Source: Thermoplasmata archaeon
GTDB taxonomy: Archaea > Thermoplasmatota > Thermoplasmata > Lutacidiplasmatales > UBA184
Reading direction: 5' to 3'
NCBI GenBank assembly: GCA_027314165.1
Contig: DAHVCH010000001.1
Location: forward strand, 44,590-108,589
Length of the DNA: 64,000 nucleotides
Positions 18,400 through 27,167 of the stretch are shown piece by piece. Position 1 is the first letter of the stretch; each line of letters opens with the position of its first letter. The translations under genes and the position numbers were made by a program. Under the pieces are notes generated by a model. The model ran no database searches and was not told where the DNA came from. It saw only the letters and a list, made by a program, of their open reading frames with translations.

Positions 18400-20559
18400 T
18401 CACCAGAGCTGGACCTCGGGGGACGGAGGGGGGACCTCGGCAGGCTCCTCGAGAGGGGGGCCCTCAGGTGTCGGCGGAGGGCCCTTCGCTGTCGGTCCGC
18501 GTCGCCGTCGAAGAAGCACGGTCGCGGCGGCCATGAGCAGCAGGGAGAACATGCCCACGACAAGCAGGAGGATGAACGGCCACGTCGGTGGGCCCGTGGG
18601 GGGCGGAGGAGGAAGGGCGGAGAAGGTTGCGGAGAGCGTCCCGTTCCCCGAGACCGAGACCGTGGCGTTCAGCCCGTTCTCTGACTCCAGCACCAACCCA
18701 CCGGAGACCGACCAGCCCAGGAAATTGCGTCCGGCGCAGAGCGACACCGTCGCGGGGTAGGTGCCGACGGGGACCGCCATGCTCGGGTACAGGCCGTAGG
18801 GAGGCTGCGTATCGATGGGACTCCCGTTGAAGGCGACCGGTCCGCAGGACGCAGGCACGACCACGAGCGTGACCAGGGGGAAGTCCTCGAAGATGGCCAG
18901 CAGGGTCCCGTTGGCCGAGACTGTGACCGTCGTTGGACTGCTCGTGATCGGGGAGACGCTCACCCCGCTCGCACCGGACCAGCCGGCAAAGATGTGGGCG
19001 CGGCACGCGCGGATCCCGGCGGCATAGGCCCCCGGGACCCAGGGGTTCATGTCGTACCCGCTCGGGGCTTCGAGTGTGCCATCGAAAGTGATCGGACCAC
19101 AACCGCCGGGCCGAACGATGAACTGGACGATGGGGTAAGGGGAGAACGCCACCTCGAGCGAAGCGCTCCCCCCGACCGTCAGTCCACCCGCTCCCAAGGA
19201 CGCAGCTCCCGTCGCCGTGATCTGCCCCAGCGCCCAGCCGGGCGCGGGTTGGGCGGAGAGCGGGAGCGTCCAGCCCTCGAAGAACCACCCCGTCGCTCCG
19301 GACCCGAACACTCCCCCGCTCTGGGAGCCGCCCAGAGGGGGAGGTGCGTTGACCGCGAGCACTCCGTGCCCGGCGGTGACCACGACCTGCACGGGCCAGG
19401 CCGGGAACCCGTAGGTCTCTCCGCAGTACGTCGCCGTCCCCCGACAGCCGGGGTCCGTCAGGACCGCGAAGCCATCGACGGGGTCGTCCGCGAGGGCCCC
19501 CTCCATCCCCGGCAAGGTCGAAGGGAACGCTCCCGCCGTGGGGTCGGTCAGGTTCTTCCAGGCCCCGCTGGAGTAGGTCCACGTCTCGTTGAGGTCGCTT
19601 CGGCCGAGCGAATCGGTGGGCCGGCCATAGACCATGACCACCGCCCGCAGGCTCGAGACGTAGGCGAGATCCACGTCCTGCCGCGGGGTGGGGGCGTAGG
19701 TCAGGTTGAGCGAGCTCCAGGTCCCGTTCTGGAAGATCCAGGTGGTGGACTGGCGACCGGCGGAGTCGTTCCAAAACCCGAAGAAGACCACGTAGCCGTC
19801 GCTGGCGTCGTAAGTGAGCTCGACGTCGGCGTTCGGGCTCGGGATGACCCTTGAGGGTGGCAGCGGTGTCCACGTTCCCCCGCGATAGGTCCAGGTGGTC
19901 GTCCACGGTGAGGAATAGGTCTGGAAACCTCCGTACATCACGATGTAGCCGTCCGCAGCGTCGTAGGTCATCCCCGCGTCGGTCGCCGGTGGGGGCGTCG
20001 CCTTGAGGGTCGGGGTCAGGTTCGTCCAGGTGCCGTGCGAGAACTTCCACGTGTCCCCCATGACCACCGAGCCCGCCTCCCCTCCGAAGAGGAGCACGTA
20101 GCCATCGGCGGCGTCGAACGCCATCGCCGTCTCTTGTCGAGGCGAGGGTGCCGTGCTCGTCACGAGGCTGGTCCACGTACCTGCACGGTACGTCCAGGTG
20201 GTGCCGGCCTCGTCGAGGAGCACTTCGTAGCCATCCGCGGCGTCCCACGCCATCGCTCCCGTGAGGCCCCCGGGTCCGGAATTGTTGTTCGCGAGCTCGA
20301 CGGGCGTCCACGCCGGCGAGGCGGGCGCCGCAGAAGCCGATGGGTCGATCTCCGCCGGGAGAGGCTCGGTCCGGGTTCCCGCGGGGACCGCCCTGCTGCT
20401 CCGTTCTACCGAGGCGGTCGGGACGGGCTGGCCCGCGGGATGCGAGGTCGCGACCAGGTCGCTGTTCGAAGAGAACAGGAGCAGAAGGAGGATCAGCAGC
20501 GCTGTCACAGCGGCCGGTCCTACGCCGCGCGTCACGGGTCTGCGGGCGGCCGCGGACAT
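18400..20559 (-). CDS. Kelch beta-propeller surface protein with C-terminal TM
   Basis: 719 residues with a signal helix at about 14-30 and a C-terminal TM (WPFILLLVVGMFSLLLMAAA) followed by RRRRG and a Pro-rich tail. Residues about 85-390 contain five to six Kelch/galactose-oxidase-like repeats with the pattern (A/T)YDAADGYVVxFGG...TWxYxxGTW. Residues about 390-650 hold three related modules, each with a Cys pair and F-x-GWS, like secreted repeat domains. It is likely an extracellular binding or adhesion protein; no copper-oxidase residues are visible. A TATA-like tagtatcc at 20566-20573 sits close to the start, so GTG 20535 may be the true first codon. Confidence 0.8.
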   Translation of the reverse strand: MSAAARRPVTRGVGPAAVTALLILLLLLFSSNSDLVATSHPAGQPVPTASVERSSRAVPAGTRTEPLPAEIDPSASAAPASPAWTPVELANNNSGPGGLTGAMAWDAADGYEVLLDEAGTTWTYRAGTWTSLVTSTAPSPRQETAMAFDAADGYVLLFGGEAGSVVMGDTWKFSHGTWTNLTPTLKATPPPATDAGMTYDAADGYIVMYGGFQTYSSPWTTTWTYRGGTWTPLPPSRVIPSPNADVELTYDASDGYVVFFGFWNDSAGRQSTTWIFQNGTWSSLNLTYAPTPRQDVDLAYVSSLRAVVMVYGRPTDSLGRSDLNETWTYSSGAWKNLTDPTAGAFPSTLPGMEGALADDPVDGFAVLTDPGCRGTATYCGETYGFPAWPVQVVVTAGHGVLAVNAPPPLGGSQSGGVFGSGATGWFFEGWTLPLSAQPAPGWALGQITATGAASLGAGGLTVGGSASLEVAFSPYPIVQFIVRPGGCGPITFDGTLEAPSGYDMNPWVPGAYAAGIRACRAHIFAGWSGASGVSVSPITSSPTTVTVSANGTLLAIFEDFPLVTLVVVPASCGPVAFNGSPIDTQPPYGLYPSMAVPVGTYPATVSLCAGRNFLGWSVSGGLVLESENGLNATVSVSGNGTLSATFSALPPPPPTGPPTWPFILLLVVGMFSLLLMAAATVLLRRRRGPTAKGPPPTPEGPPLEEPAEVPPPSPEVQLW

Positions 20560-20623
20560 GAATGGATACTAGGCCGCCACCCTGGCTTAACCCTCGTGCC
20601 GCCGCTCCCGCGGGTCGGCCGGG

Positions 20624-21529
20624 TCAGAGGGCGATCTTCCCGTTCTTGAAGAGGGTCTTGAGATTGTCCTCGGCCGCGCGGGAGATGATCTCCTCGTTCC
20701 GGGTCATCTGTCGGACGGAACGGTTGTGGTCATCGAGGAGCTTCCTCGCCTCGTTCTTCCGGTCCCTCGACTGGTGGAGCAGTCCCATGACGCCCTTCTC
20801 GAGGTCGCGGATCTCGTCGCTGACCTTGTCGACCTTGCCGATGAGCTCGGCCCGCGCTTTCCCCTTCGCGCGGATCTCCGCGACCAGGTGACCGACCTCG
20901 GTGAGACGGCTCTTCACCAGGCCCATGACCTCGTCGCGGCGACGGAAGAGCTTCTCGACCTCGACCGAGATCTCCTCGTCGCGCTTCCGGGCGGCGTCCA
21001 TCTCCCCCCGGAGGCTGTGGATGGTCTCGTCCTTGGCCTTCCACATGGTCTGGTTCTTCTCCGCCTCTCCGAGCTGCGCCCGCAGGGCACGGATGTGGTC
21101 GATGAGAGCGTTCTCCTCCTTCAGAGGCATCGCGGTCGTCTGCTGCTTCTTCTCCAGCGCAGCGATCTCCTGGACCAAGCGGTCGGGACGGGGGCGACCC
21201 TTGCGGTCGTGCCCATCGCCCTCCTCCCGAAGTTCGATGCGGAGCGCGTCCATCCGGCCCCGGAGCTTCTCTCGCTCCGAGCGCAGCTCTCCCGCCTTCT
21301 TCCCCAGCTCGCGGAACTCCTGATGGAGCACCTCGACCTCCTGGTGGAGGGGAGCGCGCCGGTTCTGCAGGTCGAAGGCCTCCTCGGCCAGCCGGCGGGC
21401 GAGGGCCAGCATCTCCGCCCGTCGCTCCTTCATCCCTCGGAGCTTGTACTCGCCCGAGCGGATGTTCTGCCAGAGCTCCTTCTCTTGCCCTTCCTCCTCT
21501 TCGGAGAGAAGACCGCCTCGAGATGGCAC
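20624..21529 (-). CDS. Archaeal coiled-coil protein (COG1340-like)
   Basis: 301 residues, almost all charged heptad repeats rich in Glu, Lys, Arg and Leu from about residue 10 to 290, with no membrane segment. The pattern resembles the conserved archaeal family COG1340, often described as an uncharacterised coiled-coil protein related to SMC-like rods. There is no ATPase head. A structural or chromosome/cell-division role has been proposed for similar proteins, without proof. The start is set by a TATA box 26 bp upstream. It follows larB on the same strand, with its own promoter, so it is probably not in an operon with it. Confidence 0.8.
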   Translation of the reverse strand: MPSRGGLLSEEEEGQEKELWQNIRSGEYKLRGMKERRAEMLALARRLAEEAFDLQNRRAPLHQEVEVLHQEFRELGKKAGELRSEREKLRGRMDALRIELREEGDGHDRKGRPRPDRLVQEIAALEKKQQTTAMPLKEENALIDHIRALRAQLGEAEKNQTMWKAKDETIHSLRGEMDAARKRDEEISVEVEKLFRRRDEVMGLVKSRLTEVGHLVAEIRAKGKARAELIGKVDKVSDEIRDLEKGVMGLLHQSRDRKNEARKLLDDHNRSVRQMTRNEEIISRAAEDNLKTLFKNGKIAL

Positions 21530-21550
21530 GAGAGGGCCAGCCCCTCGCCC

Positions 21551-21560
21551 CGTTAATACG
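21551..21560 (-). promoter_or_regulatory. TATA box of the coiled-coil gene
   Basis: On the minus strand cgtattaacg is centred 26 bp before ATG 21529. It lies directly beside the larB stop codon. Confidence 0.6.
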
Positions 21561-21561
21561 G

Positions 21562-22377
21562 TTACCTACTCGTGGCGGAACGAGGGGGCCTCTTACGGCG
21601 GTGGGGCGCTCCTGAGGCACGCCCGGCAAGCCGCAATATCTGGGTGGCGACGAGGGCCGCCGGGACCCCTCCGTCGATGTTGACCACCGCCAGGGGTGCG
21701 CACGACTGCAGCATGGAGGTCAGCGCCCCCTCGCCGGCTCCCCCCCGGCCGTAGCCCTGGGAGGTCGGGACCCCGATCACCGGACGGTCGACGAGACCCG
21801 CGACCACCGTGGCCAGGGCGCCCTCGCGACCGGCGCAAACGATGTAGACCGAAGGTCGCGCGGCGGCCAACCGGGGGAGCTCGCGAAGCAGGCGATGGAT
21901 CCCCGCCACGCCCACGTCGTGTGACGTGACCACCTCGGCTCCCAGCGCCTCAAGGACCAAGCGCACCTCTTCCGCGACGTGGGCGTCCGCGGTCCCTGCG
22001 CTGATGAGCGCCGCCCGGCGACCTGCCAGCGACCGCTCGATGCTGTCGCGGTGGAGCAAGGCGAGACGAGGTCCCACGTGGACCTCCAGGTCCCAGCCCC
22101 CGAGCCGGTGCCTTTGGAGCGAACGGAGCTGCGGCCGGGTCAGCCTGGAGATGATGACGCCCGCCCCGGAGCGACGCAGCTCGACGAGAAGCTCCTCGAA
22201 ATGTTCGAGCGACTTCCCCTCCCCCAACAGGACCTCGGGGAGCCCGGTGCGTGAGGCGCGGGGAAGGTCGAACTTGGCGTGCTTCCCTCCGGGAAGATAT
22301 CCCTGGTCCAGGAGGCGCGCCGCCTCGGCGATGGAGAGATCCCCGCTCCGGACCGCCCTCAGGATGTGTTTCACCAC
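21562..22377 (-). CDS. larB: LarB-like pyridinium-3,5-biscarboxylic acid mononucleotide synthase
   Basis: 271 residues if started at GTG 22377, which places the N-terminus as in LarB ([19 protein letters not shown]); the frame extends to ATG 22440. The C-terminal half is the PurE-like domain: [44 protein letters not shown] and [12 protein letters not shown] are typical. [13 protein letters not shown] corresponds to the GKTPEQ region. LarB carboxylates and hydrolyses nicotinate adenine dinucleotide in making the nickel pincer cofactor for lactate racemase-type enzymes. LarC and LarE are not nearby, so the cofactor pathway cannot be confirmed here. Confidence 0.85.
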   Translation of the reverse strand: MVKHILRAVRSGDLSIAEAARLLDQGYLPGGKHAKFDLPRASRTGLPEVLLGEGKSLEHFEELLVELRRSGAGVIISRLTRPQLRSLQRHRLGGWDLEVHVGPRLALLHRDSIERSLAGRRAALISAGTADAHVAEEVRLVLEALGAEVVTSHDVGVAGIHRLLRELPRLAAARPSVYIVCAGREGALATVVAGLVDRPVIGVPTSQGYGRGGAGEGALTSMLQSCAPLAVVNIDGGVPAALVATQILRLAGRASGAPHRRKRPPRSATSR

Positions 22378-22450
22378 GGCCGCGCTCTCGACCCGTGGCC
22401 GCAGGAGGGCTCGATGCGGCCGTCGGACCGAACCCGTCAACCGGGAGCGT

Positions 22451-22458
22451 TCAAATAG
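22451..22458 (+). promoter_or_regulatory. TATA box of the acyl-CoA dehydrogenase-etfBA operon
   Basis: tcaaatag, centred 33 bp before ATG 22488. It would allow a leader of only a few bases for the three-gene operon. Confidence 0.5.
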
Positions 22459-22487
22459 ACCTCCCTCCTCGGTCGGCCGCCAGTCCT

Positions 22488-23639
22488 ATGCCGATAGGTT
22501 TCGAACTCACCCCGGATCAGAAGGAGCTCCAGACCCTCGCCTCCAAGTTCGCCCGCGAGGAGATGGCTCCCCGGGCCCCGGAGTGCGACAAGAAGGCCCT
22601 CTTCCCGGAGGACATCTATCGTCGGGCGTTCGATCTCGGCCTCATGAACCTCAACGTTCCGACCGAGTACGGCGGGAGCGGGCTCGCGCTCCTCGACCAG
22701 TGCATCATCACCGAGGAACTGGCCTCCGCTTGTGGTGGGATGACCACCTCGATCCTCGCGAACTGCCTCGCGATCCAGCCGATCAACCTGGGGGGGAGCC
22801 CGGAACAGAAGGAACGGCTGCTCAAGCCCTTCTGTTCGTCCTACCACCTCGCGTCCTTCGGGCTCACCGAACCTTCCGGTGGGAGCGACGCGGCCGCGCT
22901 GAAGACCCGGGCGGAACGCCGGGGCAACCACTACGTCCTGAACGGCCAGAAGTGCTTCATCACCAACGCCCCGCAGGCGTCGCTGTTCACGATCTTCGCC
23001 ACCGTCGACCCCGCCAAGCGCGACAAGGGGATCTGCGCCTTCGTCGTGCCGCGCGACACTCCGGGCCTCTCCATCGGCAAGGAGGAGGACAAGATGGGGC
23101 AGCGCGCCTCCTCCACGGCCACCGTCATCATGGAGGACGTCAAGGTCCCTCTGGAGAACATGCTCGGCAAGGAGGGCGAGGGGTTCCGGATCGCGATGCA
23201 GACCCTGGACTCGACGCGCACGCCCATCGGCGCGCTGGCCGTCGGGATTGCCCGCGCCGCTCTGGAGCAGGCGTCCAAGTACTCGCTCCAGCGCACGTCC
23301 TTCGGTAAGAAGATCGCGGAACACCAGTCCATCGCCGCGAAGATCGCGAACATGACCATCGAGCTGGACGCCTCCCGTCTCCTCACCTGGAGAGCCGCGT
23401 GGCTCGTCGACCAGGGTCACCGCGCCTCGCTCGAGAGCTCCATCGCGAAGTGTTTCTCCTCTGACGCCGCGATGCGGATCTGTGACGAGGCCATCCAGAT
23501 CTTCGGCGGCTACGGGTACATGCGGGACTACCCCGTCGAGAAGTACCTGCGCGACGCCAAGCTCTGCCAGATCTACGAGGGCGCGAACGAGATCCAGCGC
23601 CAGGTCATCGCGCGCGAGTTCCTCAAGCGATTCGCTTGA
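22488..23639 (+). CDS. Acyl-CoA dehydrogenase
   Basis: 383 residues from ATG ([14 protein letters not shown]), the standard family length. FAD flavoenzyme that forms the 2,3-double bond of acyl-CoA in fatty-acid beta-oxidation. Visible family marks: AFGLTEP-like segment [12 protein letters not shown], the substrate/FAD region [25 protein letters not shown], and the catalytic base Glu364 in [11 protein letters not shown], as in the medium and short-chain enzymes. It leads an operon with etfB, 15 bp downstream, and etfA, which gives its electron acceptor. Chain length preference cannot be read from sequence. A second dehydrogenase lies at 36.6 kb. Confidence 0.95.
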   Translation: MPIGFELTPDQKELQTLASKFAREEMAPRAPECDKKALFPEDIYRRAFDLGLMNLNVPTEYGGSGLALLDQCIITEELASACGGMTTSILANCLAIQPINLGGSPEQKERLLKPFCSSYHLASFGLTEPSGGSDAAALKTRAERRGNHYVLNGQKCFITNAPQASLFTIFATVDPAKRDKGICAFVVPRDTPGLSIGKEEDKMGQRASSTATVIMEDVKVPLENMLGKEGEGFRIAMQTLDSTRTPIGALAVGIARAALEQASKYSLQRTSFGKKIAEHQSIAAKIANMTIELDASRLLTWRAAWLVDQGHRASLESSIAKCFSSDAAMRICDEAIQIFGGYGYMRDYPVEKYLRDAKLCQIYEGANEIQRQVIAREFLKRFA

Positions 23640-23654
23640 ACGGGGGGGCCGAGG

Positions 23655-24455
23655 GTGGACGTCATCGTCTGCGTCAAGCACGTCCCTGACGCCGAGACCC
23701 GTCTGCGCGCGGCGTCGAGCGGGAAGTGGATCGACCCGGACGGGGTCAAGTTCACGGTCAACAACACCTACGACGAGGCGGCCGCCGAGGAAGCTCTCCG
23801 CCTGAAGGAGAAGTGCGGTGCCAAGTCGGTGCGCGTCATCACCGTCGGTCCCGCTCGCGCGGAGGAGGCGCTCCGCTACGTGCTCTCGATGGGTGCGGAC
23901 GAAGCGACCCTCATCGAGACCCCGCCGGACGCCCAGCTCGACCCGCTCACGACCTCCCGGCTTCTGGCCGGCGTCATCAAGACCCTGCCGCACGACATCG
24001 TCATGGTCGGGAAGCAGGCCGCAGACGACGAGGCCGGGGTCGTCGGCAGCGCCCTCGGCGCCCTCCTGGGGCTCCCGAGCTACGCTTTCGTGACCGAGCT
24101 CAGCCCCGACGCCACGACGAAGACGCTGAAGATGCGCCGATACGTCGAAGGGGGCGAGGAGCACTTCCATGGCCCGTTCCCCGCGGTCATCTCTCTGCTG
24201 AAGGGCGCCGCCGATCCGCGCACCCCCACCCTTCCCAACATCCTGAAGGCGAGGAAGAAACCCCTGACGAAGGTGCCGCTCGCAGACGCCCAGGCGAAGG
24301 CCCAGGCGCTGCCCGGGGCCCCCGTGGCCGGCACGGTCCGTTCCTTCGTGCTTCCCCCGCCGAGGACGGGGGCCAAGATGGTCGAGTTCCAGACCCCGGA
24401 AGAGGCCGCGGAGAAGCTCGTGAAGCTGCTTCGCGAGGAGGCGAAGGTCCTCTGA
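23655..24455 (+). CDS. etfB: Electron transfer flavoprotein, beta subunit
   Basis: 266 residues from GTG. The N-terminus MDVIVCVKHVPDAETRLR is typical, as are NPYDEAA-like NNTYDEAAAEEALRLKE, VGKQAADDEAGVVGSALGALLG and the region that binds AMP or FAD (residues about 118-135). With EtfA it forms the soluble dimer that collects electrons from acyl-CoA dehydrogenases and passes them to a quinone reductase such as FixC. The gene order dehydrogenase-etfB-etfA is in line with beta-oxidation rather than nitrogen fixation. Its stop overlaps the etfA start. Confidence 0.95.
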   Translation: MDVIVCVKHVPDAETRLRAASSGKWIDPDGVKFTVNNTYDEAAAEEALRLKEKCGAKSVRVITVGPARAEEALRYVLSMGADEATLIETPPDAQLDPLTTSRLLAGVIKTLPHDIVMVGKQAADDEAGVVGSALGALLGLPSYAFVTELSPDATTKTLKMRRYVEGGEEHFHGPFPAVISLLKGAADPRTPTLPNILKARKKPLTKVPLADAQAKAQALPGAPVAGTVRSFVLPPPRTGAKMVEFQTPEEAAEKLVKLLREEAKVL

Positions 24456-25453
24456 CGCTCAATCTGCTCGTCCTGACGGACCAGCGCGACGGCTCGCTGA
24501 AGGTCTCCTCCTTCGAGGCCGTGTCCGAGGCCCGGCGGCTCTCCGCCAAGGCCGGCGGAGGGCAGGTCGTGGTGGGGCTTCTAGGGAGCGGGCTCTCTGC
24601 CGCCGCCGAGACGGTCCGAGCCTACGGACCGGACCGGGTCCTCGTCGCCGACGATCCCCGCCTGAAGGCCTTCTCGGCGCAGGGCTATTCGGCCGTCGCC
24701 GCCAAGATGCTCTCAACGCTTCCCGAGCCCCGTGCGGTCCTCGCTCCCGCGACGGCGATGGGCCGCGAATTGCTGCCCCGACTGGCCATCGAGGTCGGAG
24801 GCACCGTCGCACCGGACGCGACCGACGTCGTTCCGCGCGAGGGGGGCGGTCTCGTGGTCACGCGACCCATCTTCGGAGGTCGCGCCACGCTCGTCGTCGA
24901 GCTTCCCACGGTACCCTGTGTATCGCTCCGACCGAACGCCTTCGCCGCGGAGAAGAGTCCCGGTGACTCCACCAAGACGGAGCCCTTCCCAGTGGGCGAC
25001 CTTCCGGCCACGGCGGCCTCCGTGGTGGTCGAGAAGACCGTCGTGACCCGCGGGGACACCCCTGAGCTTACGGAGGCGCCGATCATCGTCTCGGGCGGCC
25101 GGGGGATGAAGGGACCGGAGAACTTCGCCCTGGTCGAGAAGCTCGCGAGGGTCCTGGGCGCCGGTGTGGGGGCCTCGCGCGCGGTCGTTGACGCGGGCTG
25201 GCGTCCGGCGTCGGAGCAGGTCGGACAGACCGGGAAGACCGTCTCCCCGAACCTCTACGTCGCCTGCGGGATCTCCGGGGCGATCCAGCACCTCGTGGGC
25301 ATGTCGAGCTCGCGGTGCATCGTCGCCATCAACAAGGACCCTGCAGCTCCCATCTTTAAGGTGGCCAACTACGGGGTCGTCGGGGACGCCCTCACCATCC
25401 TGCCCGCGCTCACGGCGACCATTGCACGGTCGAAGGGTCTCCCGAATCCCTGA
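24452..25453 (+). CDS. etfA: Electron transfer flavoprotein, alpha subunit, with apparent CTG start
   Basis: 333 residues. The C-terminal FAD domain is intact: [47 protein letters not shown] and [20 protein letters not shown]. The N-terminal domain starts with [20 protein letters not shown], the normal first beta strand of EtfA. No ATG, GTG or TTG exists between the etfB stop and this strand; the first GTG downstream would delete about 22 residues of the fold. The only fitting start is CTG at 24452, which overlaps the etfB stop as CTGA, the same coupling as ATGA or GTGA junctions elsewhere in the window. The function is secure; the start codon is inferred. Confidence 0.93.
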   Translation: MTLNLLVLTDQRDGSLKVSSFEAVSEARRLSAKAGGGQVVVGLLGSGLSAAAETVRAYGPDRVLVADDPRLKAFSAQGYSAVAAKMLSTLPEPRAVLAPATAMGRELLPRLAIEVGGTVAPDATDVVPREGGGLVVTRPIFGGRATLVVELPTVPCVSLRPNAFAAEKSPGDSTKTEPFPVGDLPATAASVVVEKTVVTRGDTPELTEAPIIVSGGRGMKGPENFALVEKLARVLGAGVGASRAVVDAGWRPASEQVGQTGKTVSPNLYVACGISGAIQHLVGMSSSRCIVAINKDPAAPIFKVANYGVVGDALTILPALTATIARSKGLPNP

Positions 25454-25565
25454 ACCTTGGCCCCGGCGCGCGTTGCGGGCCCCTCATGACCCCAACGACC
25501 GTCCTCTCGGCCACCGGTCGTCTGCGGACAAGCCTCTTAGGTGAGGTCGGGCCTAGCGTTCTCGC

Positions 25566-27113
25566 GTGACGTCCGCGGTCACCCCGGCCCCACTTGTGCC
25601 AGGAGCGGACGGCGAGTACTCCCTGACACGCCCGGCGGATGCGCTCGAGTCCGCCCTGTTGCTCACGCACCGTTTCGGACGCGAGGACGTTCGAGAGGCC
25701 CTCATCGCCCAGATCGCGGCGGGTTGGGTCCTTCTTGGAGACGGCGACAAGGCCCTTCCCCTGGCCGACCGCATCCCTCCCGGGCAGGACCCCTTCGGGA
25801 ACTCGGCGTGGGGCGCGCTCCATCGCATCTGCGCCGCCCAGGTGCACGCGGCCGTTGGGGCGGTGGACACCGCTCTCAAGGAGATGGAGGACGGGCTGAA
25901 CCGGCTCAAGCAGGTCGCGCCGAACGAGCGGGTGCACGTCATCCTGGAGGTGGCCGAGGCGATCCGGGCCGCCCACGAGATGACCGGCGACCCCCGTTTC
26001 GCCGCGTTCCCGGCTCGTCTGAGGGAGCTCTTCCAGGGCGCAGAGGAACGGGCCGCATCGGACCGCGCAGCCGTGCGGGTCCACCTGGCCGTCTTCCGAC
26101 CCGAGCCCGCGAGGGCGATCGTGGAAGCCGGCATCGAACCGCTGCGTGCCGCTCCCAAGCCCATCGAGGGGGATGTGCCGGCCTACCAGCTCGAGACGTT
26201 GGCCGAGTACACCGAGGAGACGGGGGACCGCTCGCTCCTCGCGGGCGCGCTCGAGCTCCTGCCCAAGGTGGGCACGGCCCACCAGCAATTGAGGGCCAAG
26301 GCCTCGCTGGGCCGGGCGCTTCGCGAGGTGGGCGACCTGCTTGCCGGAGAGCGCCTCCTTCGGGAGGCCCAGGGCGACCTCCCTTCCCTTCCTCCTGGCG
26401 AACGCGTCCTTGGCGCGGTCCACATCGCTCGGGTGAGCGCGAGGGACGGGCACCTGGCGGGAGCGGACGCCCTCCTCCAGTGGGCGCGTTGGCAGCTCAC
26501 CCAGATCACGCCCAAGGAGGACCAACCGATGTATCGTCGGCGCCTGGCGAGCGGCTTCGCCCACGTCGGCGCCCACCTAGGCGACCCGGCGCGGATCGAG
26601 AACGGCCTCGCGCTTCTCCGCGGCATCCCCCCGGGCCTCGAACAGGACCTGGCGCTGGAGTCGGTGGGACGCTGCCTCGTCGCGTACGCGACGCTCCAGC
26701 CGCGCATGCTGCGGCGGCTGGACCGGCTGGAAGCTCGGGTGGGAAGCTCCCCGCCGTGGGGTTTCAAGGGACTCGTGGCCGAGACCCGGGAGGCCCTCGC
26801 CGCGGGGGCCGTCCCCTCCGCCCGACAGGCCTACGGACGGGCGCGGAGGGCGGTCTTCCATCACATCCAGGAGGTTCCCGACATGGAGGAGCTCTGGAGG
26901 CTGATGAAGCAGCTTCACGAGTCCTTCACGCACTGGGACCCGAGCTGGGGGAACAAGGGGGACTTCGTCCGTCTCCTGGACGAGGCCCAGGCCGCGCTGA
27001 AGGTGCGCGACTGGAGGACCCTGCGCGACCGTCTTCGGCGGGCCCAACACATGCTCAGTCAGCGACGGGCCGCTACGGCCTCCCCCGCCTCGTCCTCGCA
27101 AGAAGGGACCTGA
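25566..27113 (+). CDS. Alpha-helical repeat (TPR-like) protein of unknown function
   Basis: 515 residues from GTG, with no signal or membrane helix. Nearly the whole chain consists of amphipathic helices of 12-16 residues in pairs, for example EDVREALIAQIAAGWVLLGDGDKAL, VHVILEVAEAIRAAHEMTG and LRAKASLGRALREVGDLLAGERLL. This looks like an alpha-solenoid of the TPR or SEL1 type, with a basic tail (residues about 490-515). Such proteins mediate protein contacts. It stands between etfA and a convergent fixC gene but has no visible link to electron transfer. No catalytic motif was seen. Confidence 0.7.
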   Translation: MTSAVTPAPLVPGADGEYSLTRPADALESALLLTHRFGREDVREALIAQIAAGWVLLGDGDKALPLADRIPPGQDPFGNSAWGALHRICAAQVHAAVGAVDTALKEMEDGLNRLKQVAPNERVHVILEVAEAIRAAHEMTGDPRFAAFPARLRELFQGAEERAASDRAAVRVHLAVFRPEPARAIVEAGIEPLRAAPKPIEGDVPAYQLETLAEYTEETGDRSLLAGALELLPKVGTAHQQLRAKASLGRALREVGDLLAGERLLREAQGDLPSLPPGERVLGAVHIARVSARDGHLAGADALLQWARWQLTQITPKEDQPMYRRRLASGFAHVGAHLGDPARIENGLALLRGIPPGLEQDLALESVGRCLVAYATLQPRMLRRLDRLEARVGSSPPWGFKGLVAETREALAAGAVPSARQAYGRARRAVFHHIQEVPDMEELWRLMKQLHESFTHWDPSWGNKGDFVRLLDEAQAALKVRDWRTLRDRLRRAQHMLSQRRAATASPASSSQEGT

Positions 27114-27167
27114 GCGGCTCTCGTGCCGAAGAGGGCGGCGGAAGCCGGAGCCCGCTGCGGGCGGGTC

